Positions 44,160-55,071 of a stretch of 64,000 nt of DNA are shown here, piece after piece. Numbering within the stretch: the first letter of the stretch is position 1; each line of letters starts with the position of its first letter. The DNA is taken from contig JAQMWT010000388.1 of assembly GCA_029834535.1 (NCBI GenBank), forward strand, positions 1-64,000. Direction: 5' to 3'. A program made the position numbers and the translations under genes. The notes below the pieces were generated by a model that was given only the letters and a program-made list of their open reading frames with translations, was not told the DNA's origin and made no database searches. This stretch comes from Chrysophaeum taylorii (taxonomy: Eukaryota > Sar > Pelagophyceae > Pelagomonadales > Pelagomonadaceae).

Positions 44160-45194
44160 GAGTGATGGCTTCGTTCGTCTGCGTCTCGACATTATAAGGG
44201 AGCTTCGAATTACATTGACTCGCACGATCTGGACCTAGCGCAGAAGGTGGCGATGCGGTCCACGATTGTGGCGGACACTTTGGCGGCCATTGTGCTGATG
44301 CTGGGGATGCTGCGGGTGAGGCAGCCGAGGCTTTAACGAAGGGCAGCCGCCCCCTGCGCGCCATTGGATCTGGAGGAATTAGTGGCCGGCGCATCATGGC
44401 CTTTGGTTTACTGGGTTCGTCTGCGCGAAGGCGATGGCGACGCCTTCGGCGTGGCGGAGCGCAAGCGGGACGGCGAGGCGCGGGCTCGGAAGTCGGCGAT
44501 GTGCGCCGGGTGGTCTCCCGCTTCGCTGGGCGCCGGATGGTTTGTCTCGTCATCCCGAGCCGCGTGGCGGTCCGCCGTCGCTTGCCACGAAGGCGCGAGC
44601 CATGAGGGCTATTTTTTCAACCAAAGGATTAACGCTGACTCACAGTGCGACGCGTCGCTGCGTCTTTCGCTACGAAGAGCACGAACGAGCGGCGTACGAG
44701 GAGCAGGCGACAATCGAGTTAGGGGTTTTGGACGGCCGGAGACGCGAACCCCTAACGACAACTTCTCATGGGTGTGTAGGACTCCTCGGAGAACTGTTGC
44801 GGCATCGTTGCCCCGCCGTGCTATAAACACGTCGGAGGTAACCGTGCATCAGAACTAACAAGCTGAGACTGCCTTCGAGAGTTAATGGGAGTCGGCACTC
44901 GGCATACAACCCAACGACGGCGAGGTCGGAGCGGAATTACGACAAGGAATTCAAATCGCGGAGTCTCCCGGACGGCTTCCATCTCACTTGACGCGCGATG
45001 CAGGACTCGGAGGAGCGACACGGCGACAAACGGGCCCGTTCTTTTCGGTGTCGGTGCATTTCGCGTTTTATTCGGCAAAAAGCAAAGATTCGTTCATCGT
45101 TCCGCTTCGGGTGTCAGCTGCGTTCTCGGAAGGGGATGCGGTGGTGGTGGTACTGAGGGAGCGGGAGATTTTCAGTTCCACTAAGGAGCGGTGA
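44160..45194 (+). other. Possible unrecognised plus-strand exons
   Basis: Two segments look protein-like but could not be joined. One (about 44200-44315) reads SHDLDLAQKVAMRSTIVADT and continues as a hydrophobic LAAIVLMLGML helix. The other (about 44885-45194) reads as a continuous frame ending SVSVHFAFYSAKSKDSFIVP and then RVSAAFSEGD with alternating hydrophobic residues. Between them no frame is clearly better than the others, and a minus-strand Arg/Pro-rich frame overlaps. This may be a multi-exon gene or a decayed one. Confidence 0.25.
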
Positions 45195-46636
45195 CATTGA
45201 TTCTCGCAGCGACGACGCGAATGAGCTACTGGCAACTTCTATGACAAAAGACCCTCGGTGGCAGTTTCATGACAGCGAACACCTCAACACAGAAGCTCAC
45301 TTTTATTGTTTGCAGGCGCGTATTTTCCGACACGCCGAGGGTGTTGTGGAACGTGCGGAATACAGGCGACGAACGATCCATATCGCACTTTTACGTCTCA
45401 ACGATTGGACGCTCGCGACGCACAATTTCCTACACCAGAGCAAAGACGTGCACGCATGCGTCGATGGACTTTGCAACTGTCGTAGTTACGCGCACAGTGC
45501 AGGTGCAAACCAGCCGGCGATTTGCAAAAAACATGAGCCCCATGAGTCGAAGGGTAAATAATAATATAAGTTTTTTCGCGAGTTCTCGCGGTAAGATGTG
45601 GCTCTACCTTCTTGCATCCTAGTCGCCTCACCATCTTTCGACTACAGTCATACATCCTCACAGACAACATCTCACTTTGACGACGACGCGACAGAGTTAT
45701 GTGGCTGCTTAATCGTCTCGTACTCACATCTTTGCGGGACTGGTTGACTCTCCGTATCTCTGCTCCCCAGACTTTCCTTGCTCCTGATATTACGGGGTCT
45801 TCTTGTTGCCTGCTTTAAGTCTCCTGCCTCCATCTATTTAAAAGCAGTCGACTTTTAAAATACCCGGAACGCACCAAAATCCTCAAGCCCCGCTAGTGCA
45901 CACCCCCCGCTTGGCAGTCGACCTTCCAAAACCACCTTAGCGGGGTACCTCCGCCTTTCCGGCATCCCTCACGTCTCCACACAACCCACCTACGCCCGCG
46001 CCCCCGCTATCACCCCCACTCTTAGCAGCCGACTTAACAAACCCTTCTTCTCCGCGCCTCGGCGATGACCCTGACTAGGCCCCGAGATACTTCCGCGGCC
46101 TTCCAGGCATCCCTTACGTCCTCACACAATCCCCCAAAACCCCTGAGCGGGATACCTCCACCTTCCAGGTATCCCACAAGTCTCCACACACTCCGTCCAA
46201 ATCCCTTAGCGCCCTGCGTACTCCCGTCGTCGCACATCCCCCTCATCGCAGTCGACCTTCAAAAACACTTTCTTCTCTCACGTCCTCCCCTTTCCCCCCC
46301 TTGGCTCGCAGCTTCGCCCCGCTTTGCGCTTCCTTGCGTCTGCTTCGCCGTACTATCTCGTCTTTTTTTCTTCGTTTCGCTTGCTCTCTCCTCATCCATT
46401 ACAGTGATATCAAAAGCTTAATTGGCTGTTGCAAACTTGACACCCTAACTATATATTGCGCGATCTGCAATGCGGGTCGTTGCAATCTAGACTTTTCCCA
46501 ATAATAGTAAGGTAGCTTCATGGGTCGTCGCCCACTTCACTATTCCCCAAAAATATTATGATGTGTTTGCGGCACGACTGACAAGAACGAGTGATTCGAG
46601 GACTTGGGAGAGTAAGGTGTATGTACACGAGGAAGA
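45195..46636. other. Intergenic region with diverged repeat B sequence
   Basis: An isolated 106-residue open frame at 45241-45561 has no recognisable domain. From 45836 to 46265 the sequence holds four GCAGTCGAC or GCAGCCGAC blocks, each followed by an A-rich stretch, and a segment at about 46058-46090 (CGCCTCGGCGATGACC) that matches the inverted repeat B unit. So this is an old inverted copy or array of repeat B. Confidence 0.5.
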
Positions 46637-49600
46637 TTACGTGTGCGAGGCCTGCTCAGGTTCAACTTGCATGGCCAAAGCAGCTCGCTGCCGGAATTTC
46701 ACGAGGTAGCACGGGTAGCATTGATGATCGTTGTAGGTTACGAAGATGCGAGGGTTGCTTGTGCTGTCGACTGTGGTATCGTACAGCTCAAGGGTGTCCG
46801 GGTTGCGGATGTCGGGAGCGAGGGCCCCGTTTCTCCCAACACATGCATGTCCCACCACGATGCGGCAGACGAACACGTGCTGCGTCCCTTCTTCGTCAGG
46901 GGTCGAGTATTTTGGCATGCACGAGTACCCCGAATCGCGAGCAAAGTAAACCCCCTTCCCCAGTCGAACGGCGTGCTTGCCACAGAAACTTCGGTTGAAC
47001 CTGCGTCAATGAGACCCACATGATGAGGAGTGTGAATTACGCTGAGCGTTAAGAACCGGACACCGCACGACGAACCCTTGCTGTACGATCTTCCTGGCAA
47101 CGCTGCCTGTTGTGCCATGAAACACGGGGTAGACGACAAATTTTCCGTCAGCCACGTTATTGTTGACGTCTTGCGAAACATTTTCGCGTGTCAGGACTAC
47201 GGCCTGTTTCATCATGAAGCACTGCCACATGGAGAGATTCTGCACGCGCTCGACTGACAGCACCTCGATTGTGCGAATATTGAAGTGTGAAACGACCTCT
47301 ATCCTCTCCAGATCCGCGTCCTCAAGGAGCATCAGCTCGGCCTTCCGGCGATCGGTCACGTCAGACCACCTACACGCGCACCGAACTTTGTCGCGCACGA
47401 CACACTACTCTGGTTCTGTGGCAACGCACGAGTTGGGCGGTCGAAGCAGTTGCATCACTTCGTTGGTTCCCGAGCGTGATTTTCGCAAGAGATTGTGGCC
47501 AGCTTTTTTGACACAGCGGGTAGGAAACCAGCCAGCGGAATTTGTGTGGAAAGCATGATTCTCGTCCCCGGAACTCAAGGGGGAGTCCAAAATTTTTATT
47601 CCGTAGCACCTACTCGCCAAAAACATTGACACAAAGCAACCTCGTGCCGCAACGCACCAATCGCCATGAGGGTCCGAATAGGTGCGGACGACGCGTATGA
47701 ACATGCCGACGCGAACTGGTAGCGCACCCTGACCTTGGAGCTCGCAAGGCAACGCAGACGGGAAATTCAACAGTCTCAATGTCGCGCCGCATTCTGGTTT
47801 ATCACGCGGTGGAAGCTCTCCCAACTCGGGACAATCCGGTTCTTTTCGCTCTTCCCCTTCGTCAGACATCATCTTATCGTCGAATGAGAAATGTCTGCCA
47901 AGGTCCCCAGGCTCGAAAGGCTGTATGGCTTCGAAGATATCGACATTCGTACTTTGGATCATTCTCAGCGTTCGACGGAAATTCGCCTTCATGCGATGTC
48001 GAGACACCACAAAAACTATCAGAAACATGCCAAGAATCGCCGCACACAGCATCACGACAACGTAGCTGTAGGTATACGTTCGCTTGTCATCGTTCGTCTG
48101 TCCCGTTGGACCGTCGGCGGGATAGCGAGTAGATCCTCCGGGAAAGTAGATGGACACGTCGTTAAACTCTAAAGTATAAGAAGCAGAGACGCTTGACCCG
48201 ACGATTACATACTCTGCTTGCAAACCTGCGTCGAAACGAGAAACGTTGGTAATTATTCAATTCACGAATGATACTTATTTTCATCGGGTGGACCCGTGCA
48301 AGCGTTTGATTTCAACACTGTTGGAGACTCTCAAGAATAACCACGAGTTGTCTTTGCGGTTCGTAGCTGTTCCAAAGCGCGCGCCTCGCAGCAGACGACG
48401 ATTCCATCGCCTCGTTTATTTGCAAATTCAACAAACTGAATTTGCCTAATCGATCGCCAGAATCCGGATGTAACTGCACCGTGCCCGAAGAACCCTCGAA
48501 GGTCTGGTTGAGGATCATCGCGTACGTCTCACTTGCCAAAAGTCTGGAATTCGTGTTGAGCTCCTGCGCAGCTATCGCCTTTGCAAAGATAACAATTGCG
48601 TCCACACAAAACATTGAATAGTCATGCGAAGTCGTGAAATCACCGTCGACGTCACAGTAAGGCGCCGAGGAGGCGTCATCGCCATCTAAGATAGTAGCAT
48701 TGGTGCTTTCGACTCGGCTATTACACGCGTCCACACTCATGACTTGGCGCCAAGAATCCAAGTAATCAGACACAACTGTTTCTTCGCCGTAGCTTGGAGC
48801 GTATTGGATGAAACCTGTAGTCAGCATGATCAGCATCGATCGTGGTTTATCAACGCGAGGTGGCATCTTACCAAGAGACCCTTCTTGACCTTTGACCGCG
48901 TCGATGTCGACGTTGTGATAGTCGTCGACGAGCGATGCAGTTTGTGGCAAGTTCGTAATCAACGCGTAGTCGCTCCCCCAGATTCGCCTTTGTCTGTACA
49001 TTTCGGCGAAGATCTCCTGCTGCACGTAAGTCGCAAGATATATTATCCGTGCGTCCAAAGCCTCGAGAACGTCCAAAATCTCAGTAACGTTGAACCCCGA
49101 ACGCGACACCGTAATCCCCAACGTCTCCCCTGCCCCGTTACAGTTGCCACCCAGGCATATGCCACTACCAAGAAACGTCACGAAGTCGACGCGCGAACTG
49201 ATCGCGTCGATGAAAGATTGGGCTGAGCTTCTTGCCCTGCACGCGAGAGGCGAGCGTTTCGCGCTTACAAGCATCACAAAGCACTCACCACAAACTATCG
49301 TCGTGAACCACAGCAACTCGACGCCATCCATAGTGGTCCACGAGGCTGGAAACGGCCTTGCCCACTTCACTTTCTGGACTCGACAAGCGGGCAACATGTG
49401 GATAGTAGGATTCAGAAGAAATCTCGGTTGCTGTCGACGAGGCCGAGAGAACGACGAAATTGGTCGCGTCGAACGCCACTCCGTAAGATCTCAGATCGTT
49501 CGTGAGGTTCGCCCGAGCATCGACGCTCGAAACATCGGCCACGTCGTCCGAACAAAATGCGAAGACACCGTGGATTTTCGGATTCGTGCGCAGCATCTCG

Positions 49601-51771
49601 AGGAGCGCACCGTAAGCTCGACCTTCGGAACACCCGACCTCCGCGTATTGCGGACGAAGGAAACCGTGTGGTAGTACGTCGCCAAACAAGTCCGTTCCGT
49701 GAGCGTTGACCAGGTCGATTGTATGACTCAGGTGATCGCATTCTTCTGTGTTAAGGATTCGGCACAGTATCGCGACGTGGATCTCGAGCACATCAGGTAG
49801 TTGTTCGATTCGCTGCTGAACTGAGGTATTAATCCTCGACATTGTTCCATTCCCAATATTATAGGCCAGTCGTGGGTCCAACGCAGTGTCCGCATCGGCG
49901 TGTAGAGCGCTCAAATACGCGGCGGTTACATCGTTCAGCGAAGCTCCGATCTCAGCAATAGGCAACTGGCTTCCGTCTAAATCTAGCGTGTCGTAGAACG
50001 CATTCACAGTCGATTTCTGCGACGCAAAAGTGTAGGACGCGTCGTCTCGCACTAACTCGCCATTCACGCGCAACGTGCCGTCGGCAAGCAGTACGCTTTG
50101 TGATCTATAATACCACTGAAACTGAACCGAGGAGGAAAACTGCAAGAAACACCAAGGGATTGTCGCGTTGTCGGCGACTTTCAAGGTCGAGAAGAAGCAT
50201 TCCTGGATCATGGCGCGTAGACTCGCCCCCGTAGAAAAAAAAAGTAAAACATCGTCGGCAAAGCCGATGCCAGGAACCAAATTGAGCAAGTCCGCTCTTG
50301 TTACTGGACCAGGAGGTATGGAGGACCGCAGGCTTTCGGCGTCGACGAAAGCAACGTCGACCTCGCCGTACCAGCGCAACGCATCCGCCACAAAATCACC
50401 AGCAGTGCACTCTGCGAGAGCACAACCGCACGTTGGTTTCGTCTCGTGAACAGTGGTTGTCACAACACACGACCCAGGTTGTATCGGAGCACCGTTTAAC
50501 TCAGCAGCCAGCCAACCGAATACGTCGTCCCGCAGAGACGCGTCCACCTGTTCCTTAAGTGCGTCGATATCGTCGCGGATCTCCTCGTTTTCGGCGGTGC
50601 CGCAGTCCATAATCACGTCTTCTATCATCACCTGCGTCACGATCGATCTCGAGCGGCCGTCTGTGCCTCGGAGATGATCCGAAAAATCGAGCGAAACGTT
50701 CGTCATGCCGGCGCCTCTCCTTTTCCTGCCGAAAGTGGTCACGTAGGTCGTGCCACCCGCCCAGTTCCGCAACTTCGAATATCTCTGCGACTCGGAGATT
50801 ACCACAGAATCCAAATATGCGCCAAGCTCATACCCGCTATCGACAACGATGAGGTCGATGTCAAGGAAATTTGAAACTATGGCCGCGAGAGCCTCGTACG
50901 AGCGAACGACCACGTTTTCGGGCGTGTCGGGCCACAGCTCCTGCTGTTGCTGCGTCAGCAGTTCGTTGATGTCATCGGAAGAAATCATATGCAACGCAAG
51001 CATGATAAAGTTGGGGCGGCCCGTCGGCAAGTTGACCAAATCGTGCAGTGCTACCTCGAGCGACCTTCGTAACGAGAGAACCCTCGGGACGTAATACCTT
51101 GAAATCGGTGACGCATCTATCAACGAGAGGAACGCCATGGTGCGCCCGTGCTCGAGGGAATAGACCGCGTAGTTGGTCACGAGCAGCCCCAAATGCGGAT
51201 CCGCGGTGACGTTTAGATTTGTGACGACGGTTAGGTTTGGCTGCGATTGCTCGAGATACGACGCGACTATCTCGCCGCCGGATGGCTCGATGTGACGCGT
51301 CTTCCAACCGGCCATCATGTCGGGAAGACTCAACGAGCGCGCCACGTACCCCATCTCGGAGAAGAGGCGGGCCGGTACCGAGACGCCGAATTCCGGAAAG
51401 AAGGACCCCGAACCGTAGAAGAAGCCGCCGACGTCGACGGGCACGACGTCGCGCGCCGAGTTCGCCCGTGCCATTTCCAACACGCCGGCGAGGCGCGCTG
51501 CGCCCCCGTAACACTCGCACGGCGACGCGTTGTACCTTGCCGCGCTGCACTCCTCCCCGCTAGGTTGTGCTGTTGGATACATTGCTCCATTGACGTTCGA
51601 CGTGATGAGCAACTCGATTCCCCAGGGAGCCGTCTTCTCGAGCGTCGTCGCCACCACCGCCGGGAGCGCGCCCCCAAGAAGAAGAAGAAGAAGAAGAAGA
51701 GGAAGTATCGGGGTGTCGAGAAGCGACCGTCCCCCCCACCAAACGTAAGACGGGAATGACAACTGCGCCAT
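46637..51771 (-). CDS. Receptor-like membrane protein: 5'-nucleotidase-like, PBP1/ANF-type ectodomain and intracellular PARP domain
   Basis: The model has five exons and 1616 residues. Introns are 49237-49288 (52 bp), 48226-48328 (103 bp, donor uncertain), 47405-47458 (54 bp, tentative; it removes an in-frame TAG) and 47001-47075 (75 bp). A signal peptide with a Leu run is followed by: a 5'-nucleotidase-like domain (about 40-570; C-terminal part AECTAGDFVADALRWYG and SLRSSIPPGPVTRADLLNLV); a PBP1/ANF-type ligand-binding domain (about 620-1120; YYPHVARLSSPESEVG, HYGWRRVAVVHDDSLW); one membrane helix (about 1184-1207) followed by RHRMK; a linker; and a PARP catalytic domain (about 1425-1595; VERVQNLSMW, FHGTTG, GKGVYFARDSGYS, YDTTVDS, YNDHQCYP). 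The His and Tyr of the ART triad are present; the usual Glu position appears to be Cys, as expected for a mono-ADP-ribosyltransferase or an inactive form. The nucleotidase metal ligands are missing. The ligand is unknown. It is divergent to the U-box gene. Confidence 0.75.
51678..51702. repeat. (GAA)n tract coding the Leu run of the signal peptide
   Basis: Trinucleotide repeat that reads as eight consecutive Leu codons on the minus strand in the receptor leader; its length would directly set the hydrophobicity of the signal peptide. Confidence 0.8.
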
Positions 51772-51775
51772 CACC

Positions 51776-51776
<1 letters not shown>

Positions 51777-51852
<76 letters not shown>
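51777..51852. repeat. (GCAA)19 microsatellite between divergent genes
   Basis: Nineteen perfect GCAA units. It is free of stops on both strands: it reads as a Leu-Ala-Cys-Leu repeat upstream of the receptor start on the minus strand, and as a Ser-Lys-Gln-Ala repeat upstream of the U-box protein on the plus strand. In-frame ATGs exist on both outer sides, so either protein could start before the repeat, although the inner starts were preferred. Confidence 0.95.
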
Positions 51853-51962
51853 CAGGTCCTTCGACACGACCAGCTGTGGTGAGTCAGATTTTCCACTCGG
51901 GATGCAGAATAATCCGTGACGATGGTACTGGTATTAACTTGACGAACGAGACCCGCAAGCCC

Positions 51963-53898
51963 ATGGCTCGCGTGATTTGTCCGTTGACGAATGCCGTGCC
52001 GGCGGAGCCCGTGTTTCTCTTCGCTCCGAGCGGCCGAACCTTCGAACGGCGCGCGCTGGAGCAGCGCCTCTGGAAAGAGCCAAATGTTGATCCGTCGACG
52101 GGGAAGACTTGTCCGATGCGACTGGAATTCGCGCCGATTGTTCGCGTATCCGGCGGCGGCGGCGGCGACGAAATCACGCCCGCCAAGGCGGCGCTCGAAC
52201 GCCAGTTTCCCGGCGTCGGCGGCGCCGTCTACGACGTAGTGGCGGCGTCGAACGACGGCGCGCGCGGCGCCGCGGCGTCGCGCCTCCTCGCGGCGTGCAA
52301 GGAGGCCCCAGAGCACAAAAATTCGGTGCGGCTTCTGGGTGGCGTCGCGGCGCTCGTCCAGGTGCTGCGCGACGCCGCCGCCGCCACCACCAGCGAAGCA
52401 AGTGTCGGGGATACAACCCTTCTCGAATCGACGAGAGCCATCTTGCGCGCCGACCCCGGAATCGAGGCCATTGCCGCGGGCGCCGTGAGCGCTACCATCG
52501 TGCTCGTCGACGTTCGCGATGCGCGCGAACGAGACAACACAGCGCTCGTCGAGCTGTGGACGCGGCTAGCCGCGAACGGCGCGTACGCCGCCGCGCTCGT
52601 CGAGGCCGAGACGACTCCGCTCGTCTCTGCGGTCGTCGGCATCGTCAAACGGGGCAGGGACGAAGCGTCACAGATCCTCGCCGCGCAGGCCATCCTGACG
52701 ATCGTGACCGATTCCTCCTTTTCCTCTTCGCAGAACGCGACGAACGAGCGGTTCTCTGGGGGCGGCGACATGGAGCCTCTCGTAGATCTATGGACGGCGT
52801 CGAAGACGGACGAGGCGCGAGACGCGCTCGCCAAGGCCCTCGCCAAGTGTGTGGTGAAACATTCAAAGGTCTGCGATATTTCCCCCTTGGTGTGGCTCGT
52901 CGAGCGCGCGACGACGGCGGCCCCGGGGTCGCACGACGTCGCGATGCGAGCCCTGGTTCGCGCCGTGAGCCAGTCGAGCATCCGCGAGTCGTATCGCCGC
53001 AGTTCCAACGTGCGCCCCTCGCGCGAGACCGTCGAAGCCCCCCCGACGCCCATGTCGTCGTCGTCGTCGTCGGATCTCGTGATGGAAGATACGATCGACC
53101 CCTTGGTCTGGCTCCTCATCACGGGCGGCGGGCGGGACGACAACTGGGGCGTAAAAGAGGCCGCGGCGCTCGGTCTGTGGAGAATCGGCAAGCATAGCGC
53201 AGCCATGTGCGCGGACATCGTCGACGCCGGCGCCTTGCCGGCCCTCGTTCGCCTCGTCGACCGCGGCGAAACCGACGGCGCCAAAGCCGCCGGCGCCAAG
53301 CTCCTCTCCGTCGTCGCGACGACGTCGGCGGGTCGCGACGTCGTTTCCACAGAACCTGCAGTGATTCCCGCCCTCGTGCGCCTCATGAACCTCGGCAAGA
53401 CTGACGTCCCCCGCGAGGCCGCGGTCGTCGCGCTCGAGCGACTCGCCCGAGACCACGACTCCAACCGAATCGCGGTCGCCTCCTCGAGCGCGATCGCCTC
53501 GCTTACGCGCCTCATCTACCGAGGCTGTACAGACGCGGCCGAGGAAGCAGCCACGCTACTGCTCGCCAACCTCGCCGGATCCAACACCCAGAAGCAGAAG
53601 ATCGTCCAAGCCGGTAAGTGTGCTCACAGACCAGATCTTTCGACGAAGAACATAAATCGTCGCAGGCGCGATCACGCCGTTGCTCAAGCTAGTCGAGTTT
53701 GGCGAGACCGCGAGGGTCAAGGACGCAGCGGCCAACACCCTCAAGCTCCTCGCCGACCACTCCAAGACCAGAGGCAGCGTCGCCAAAGAGCTCGACCTGC
53801 GCCCCTCCATCCGCAGACGCATCATGTGGTCGTCCGAGCGCAAGGCGATCCACGAGCGGATCGACGAGCTCAAGCTTTCGATGATGGCCTCCGACTGA
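51963..53898 (+). CDS. U-box and armadillo-repeat protein, probable E3 ubiquitin ligase
   Basis: Two exons with a 52-bp intron (53614-53665, GTAAGTG...TCGCAG) give 627 residues from the ATG at 51963. The splice restores IVQAGAITPLLKLVEF, a typical armadillo repeat. A U-box is at residues 1-60 (ARVICPLTNAVPAEPVFL, SGRTFERRALEQRL), the domain that binds E2 ubiquitin-conjugating enzymes. Armadillo repeats follow, clearest from about residue 400 on (DAGALPALVRLVDRG, ALVRLMNLGKTD, AIASLTRLIYRG, each with EAA..L.. helices). By analogy to plant PUB proteins it would ubiquitinate a partner bound by the armadillo part. An in-frame ATG at 51756 would add a Ser-Lys-Gln-Ala repeat from the microsatellite. 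The C-terminus ends with a charged helix just before a (GGA)n tract. Confidence 0.85.
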
Positions 53899-53926
53899 GG
53901 AGGAGGAGGAGGAGGAGGAGGAGGAG
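53899..53926. repeat. (GGA)n tract after the U-box gene
   Basis: Nine or so GGA units directly after the stop codon. A G10 run (about 54057-54067) and a (CTCC)n tract (54090-54120) lie further downstream, before the NASP gene. Confidence 0.85.
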
Positions 53927-54240
53927 TAGTCCACTTCGACCTACGAGTAGTCCCAGCGCGAGCGGCGAGTGGCGAGCTTCTGCCTGGCTGCCTGCCTGCC
54001 TGACCGACTGATTGGCACACCCACGACCCCACCGCGCTCCCTTCCTCCCTCGCCCGGGGGGGGGGGGCACTCTCTCCGTCTCTTTAATGCGTGCCTCCCT
54101 CCCTCCCTCCCTCCCTCCCTCGGGCCCTGCGTGCGTTCAATCGTTAAGTCTGTGTCTTTCGAAGCAGAAGTCAGAAGAAAAGCCCCGCCCCCGCCCTCTC
54201 TCTCACCCCAGCTGGGCCCTTCGTTCGGTTCGGGGAGAGA

Positions 54241-55071
54241 ATGGAAGGCGACCCGCGATTTATGGCCGCGCGGAAGCTGCGAAGCGTGGGTCGGAACGAG
54301 GCTGCCGTCCAGATGCTGAGCGACCTGGTGTTGGCGGCGACCCATGGGAAGAGCGAGGAGGAACAGCTAAGCGTGGAGCTCGCACCGTTGTACTACGAGT
54401 ACGGGTGCGCCCTCGCCTGCGCCGCTCGCGGGTCCTCCGAGGAGCCGGGGGAGGAGGACGCGGAGCAACCCGAGCGCAAGAAGCTGAAGACGGACGAGGA
54501 GGAGGCGGGGGACGCGAGCGTGGCGTGGCAGTTGCTCGACCAGGCGCGGTGCATCTTCGAGGCGCGCGTCGAGGACGAGGCGTCGGACGCGGAAACAAAG
54601 CGCGCGGCACGGGCAAATGTCGCGCAGTGCTGCGTGCAGCTGGGCGACCTCAACTCTGATGATAAAAAGTGGGGCGACGCGATCGTCGAGTATACGAACT
54701 GCGTCGAGCAGTACGAGGTCCGCGGACCGCCCTACACGCTCGACCAGGAGAAGAGGTACATCGCCGCCCTCGTCGGCGCGACGGTCGCCTACATCGCGGC
54801 CGACTCGGAAGACGTTTATATCGGCGACGGCATCCTGGTCGCGCCGGGCGCCGAGTGCCTCGACCGCGCGACGAGTCTCGTGCAGGCCGCCGAAAAGCGA
54901 CTCAACGCGCTCCTCACGACCGGCCGCGACGAACAGCTCGATCGCGACCAGGATTCAAAGCGCGATATCTGCGCATTGTGCATGGAACTCCAGGCCGCCA
55001 AGGACGCCGTCCTCGACGCGACCAACGCGCGCCTCGCCACCGCGAAATCGCACAAAAAAAAGAAGACGTGA
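54241..55071 (+). CDS. NASP/SHNi-TPR family histone chaperone
   Basis: 276 residues in one exon. Proteins of this family (NASP, Hif1, Sim3) hold histone H3-H4 and bring them to chromatin assembly. The layout fits: an N-terminal TPR helix pair (AARKLRSVGRNEAAVQMLSDL), the conserved LYYEYGCALACAARG, an acidic insert interrupting the second TPR (SSEEPGEEDAEQPERKKLKT, residues about 65-90), then WQLLDQARCIFEARV and the SHNi-TPR-like LGDLNSDDKKWGDAIVEYTN, followed by a further helical segment and a Lys-rich tail (HKKKKT). The family is usually longer (400 or more residues) in animals but short in fungi. The gene is on the plus strand, 342 bp after the U-box gene. Confidence 0.85.
   Translation: MEGDPRFMAARKLRSVGRNEAAVQMLSDLVLAATHGKSEEEQLSVELAPLYYEYGCALACAARGSSEEPGEEDAEQPERKKLKTDEEEAGDASVAWQLLDQARCIFEARVEDEASDAETKRAARANVAQCCVQLGDLNSDDKKWGDAIVEYTNCVEQYEVRGPPYTLDQEKRYIAALVGATVAYIAADSEDVYIGDGILVAPGAECLDRATSLVQAAEKRLNALLTTGRDEQLDRDQDSKRDICALCMELQAAKDAVLDATNARLATAKSHKKKKT

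Noticed and set aside
44056-44553. 165-residue Arg/Pro/Ser-rich open frame on the minus strand
   Set aside because: Low-complexity composition and no recognisable domain; overlaps equally open plus-strand frames.
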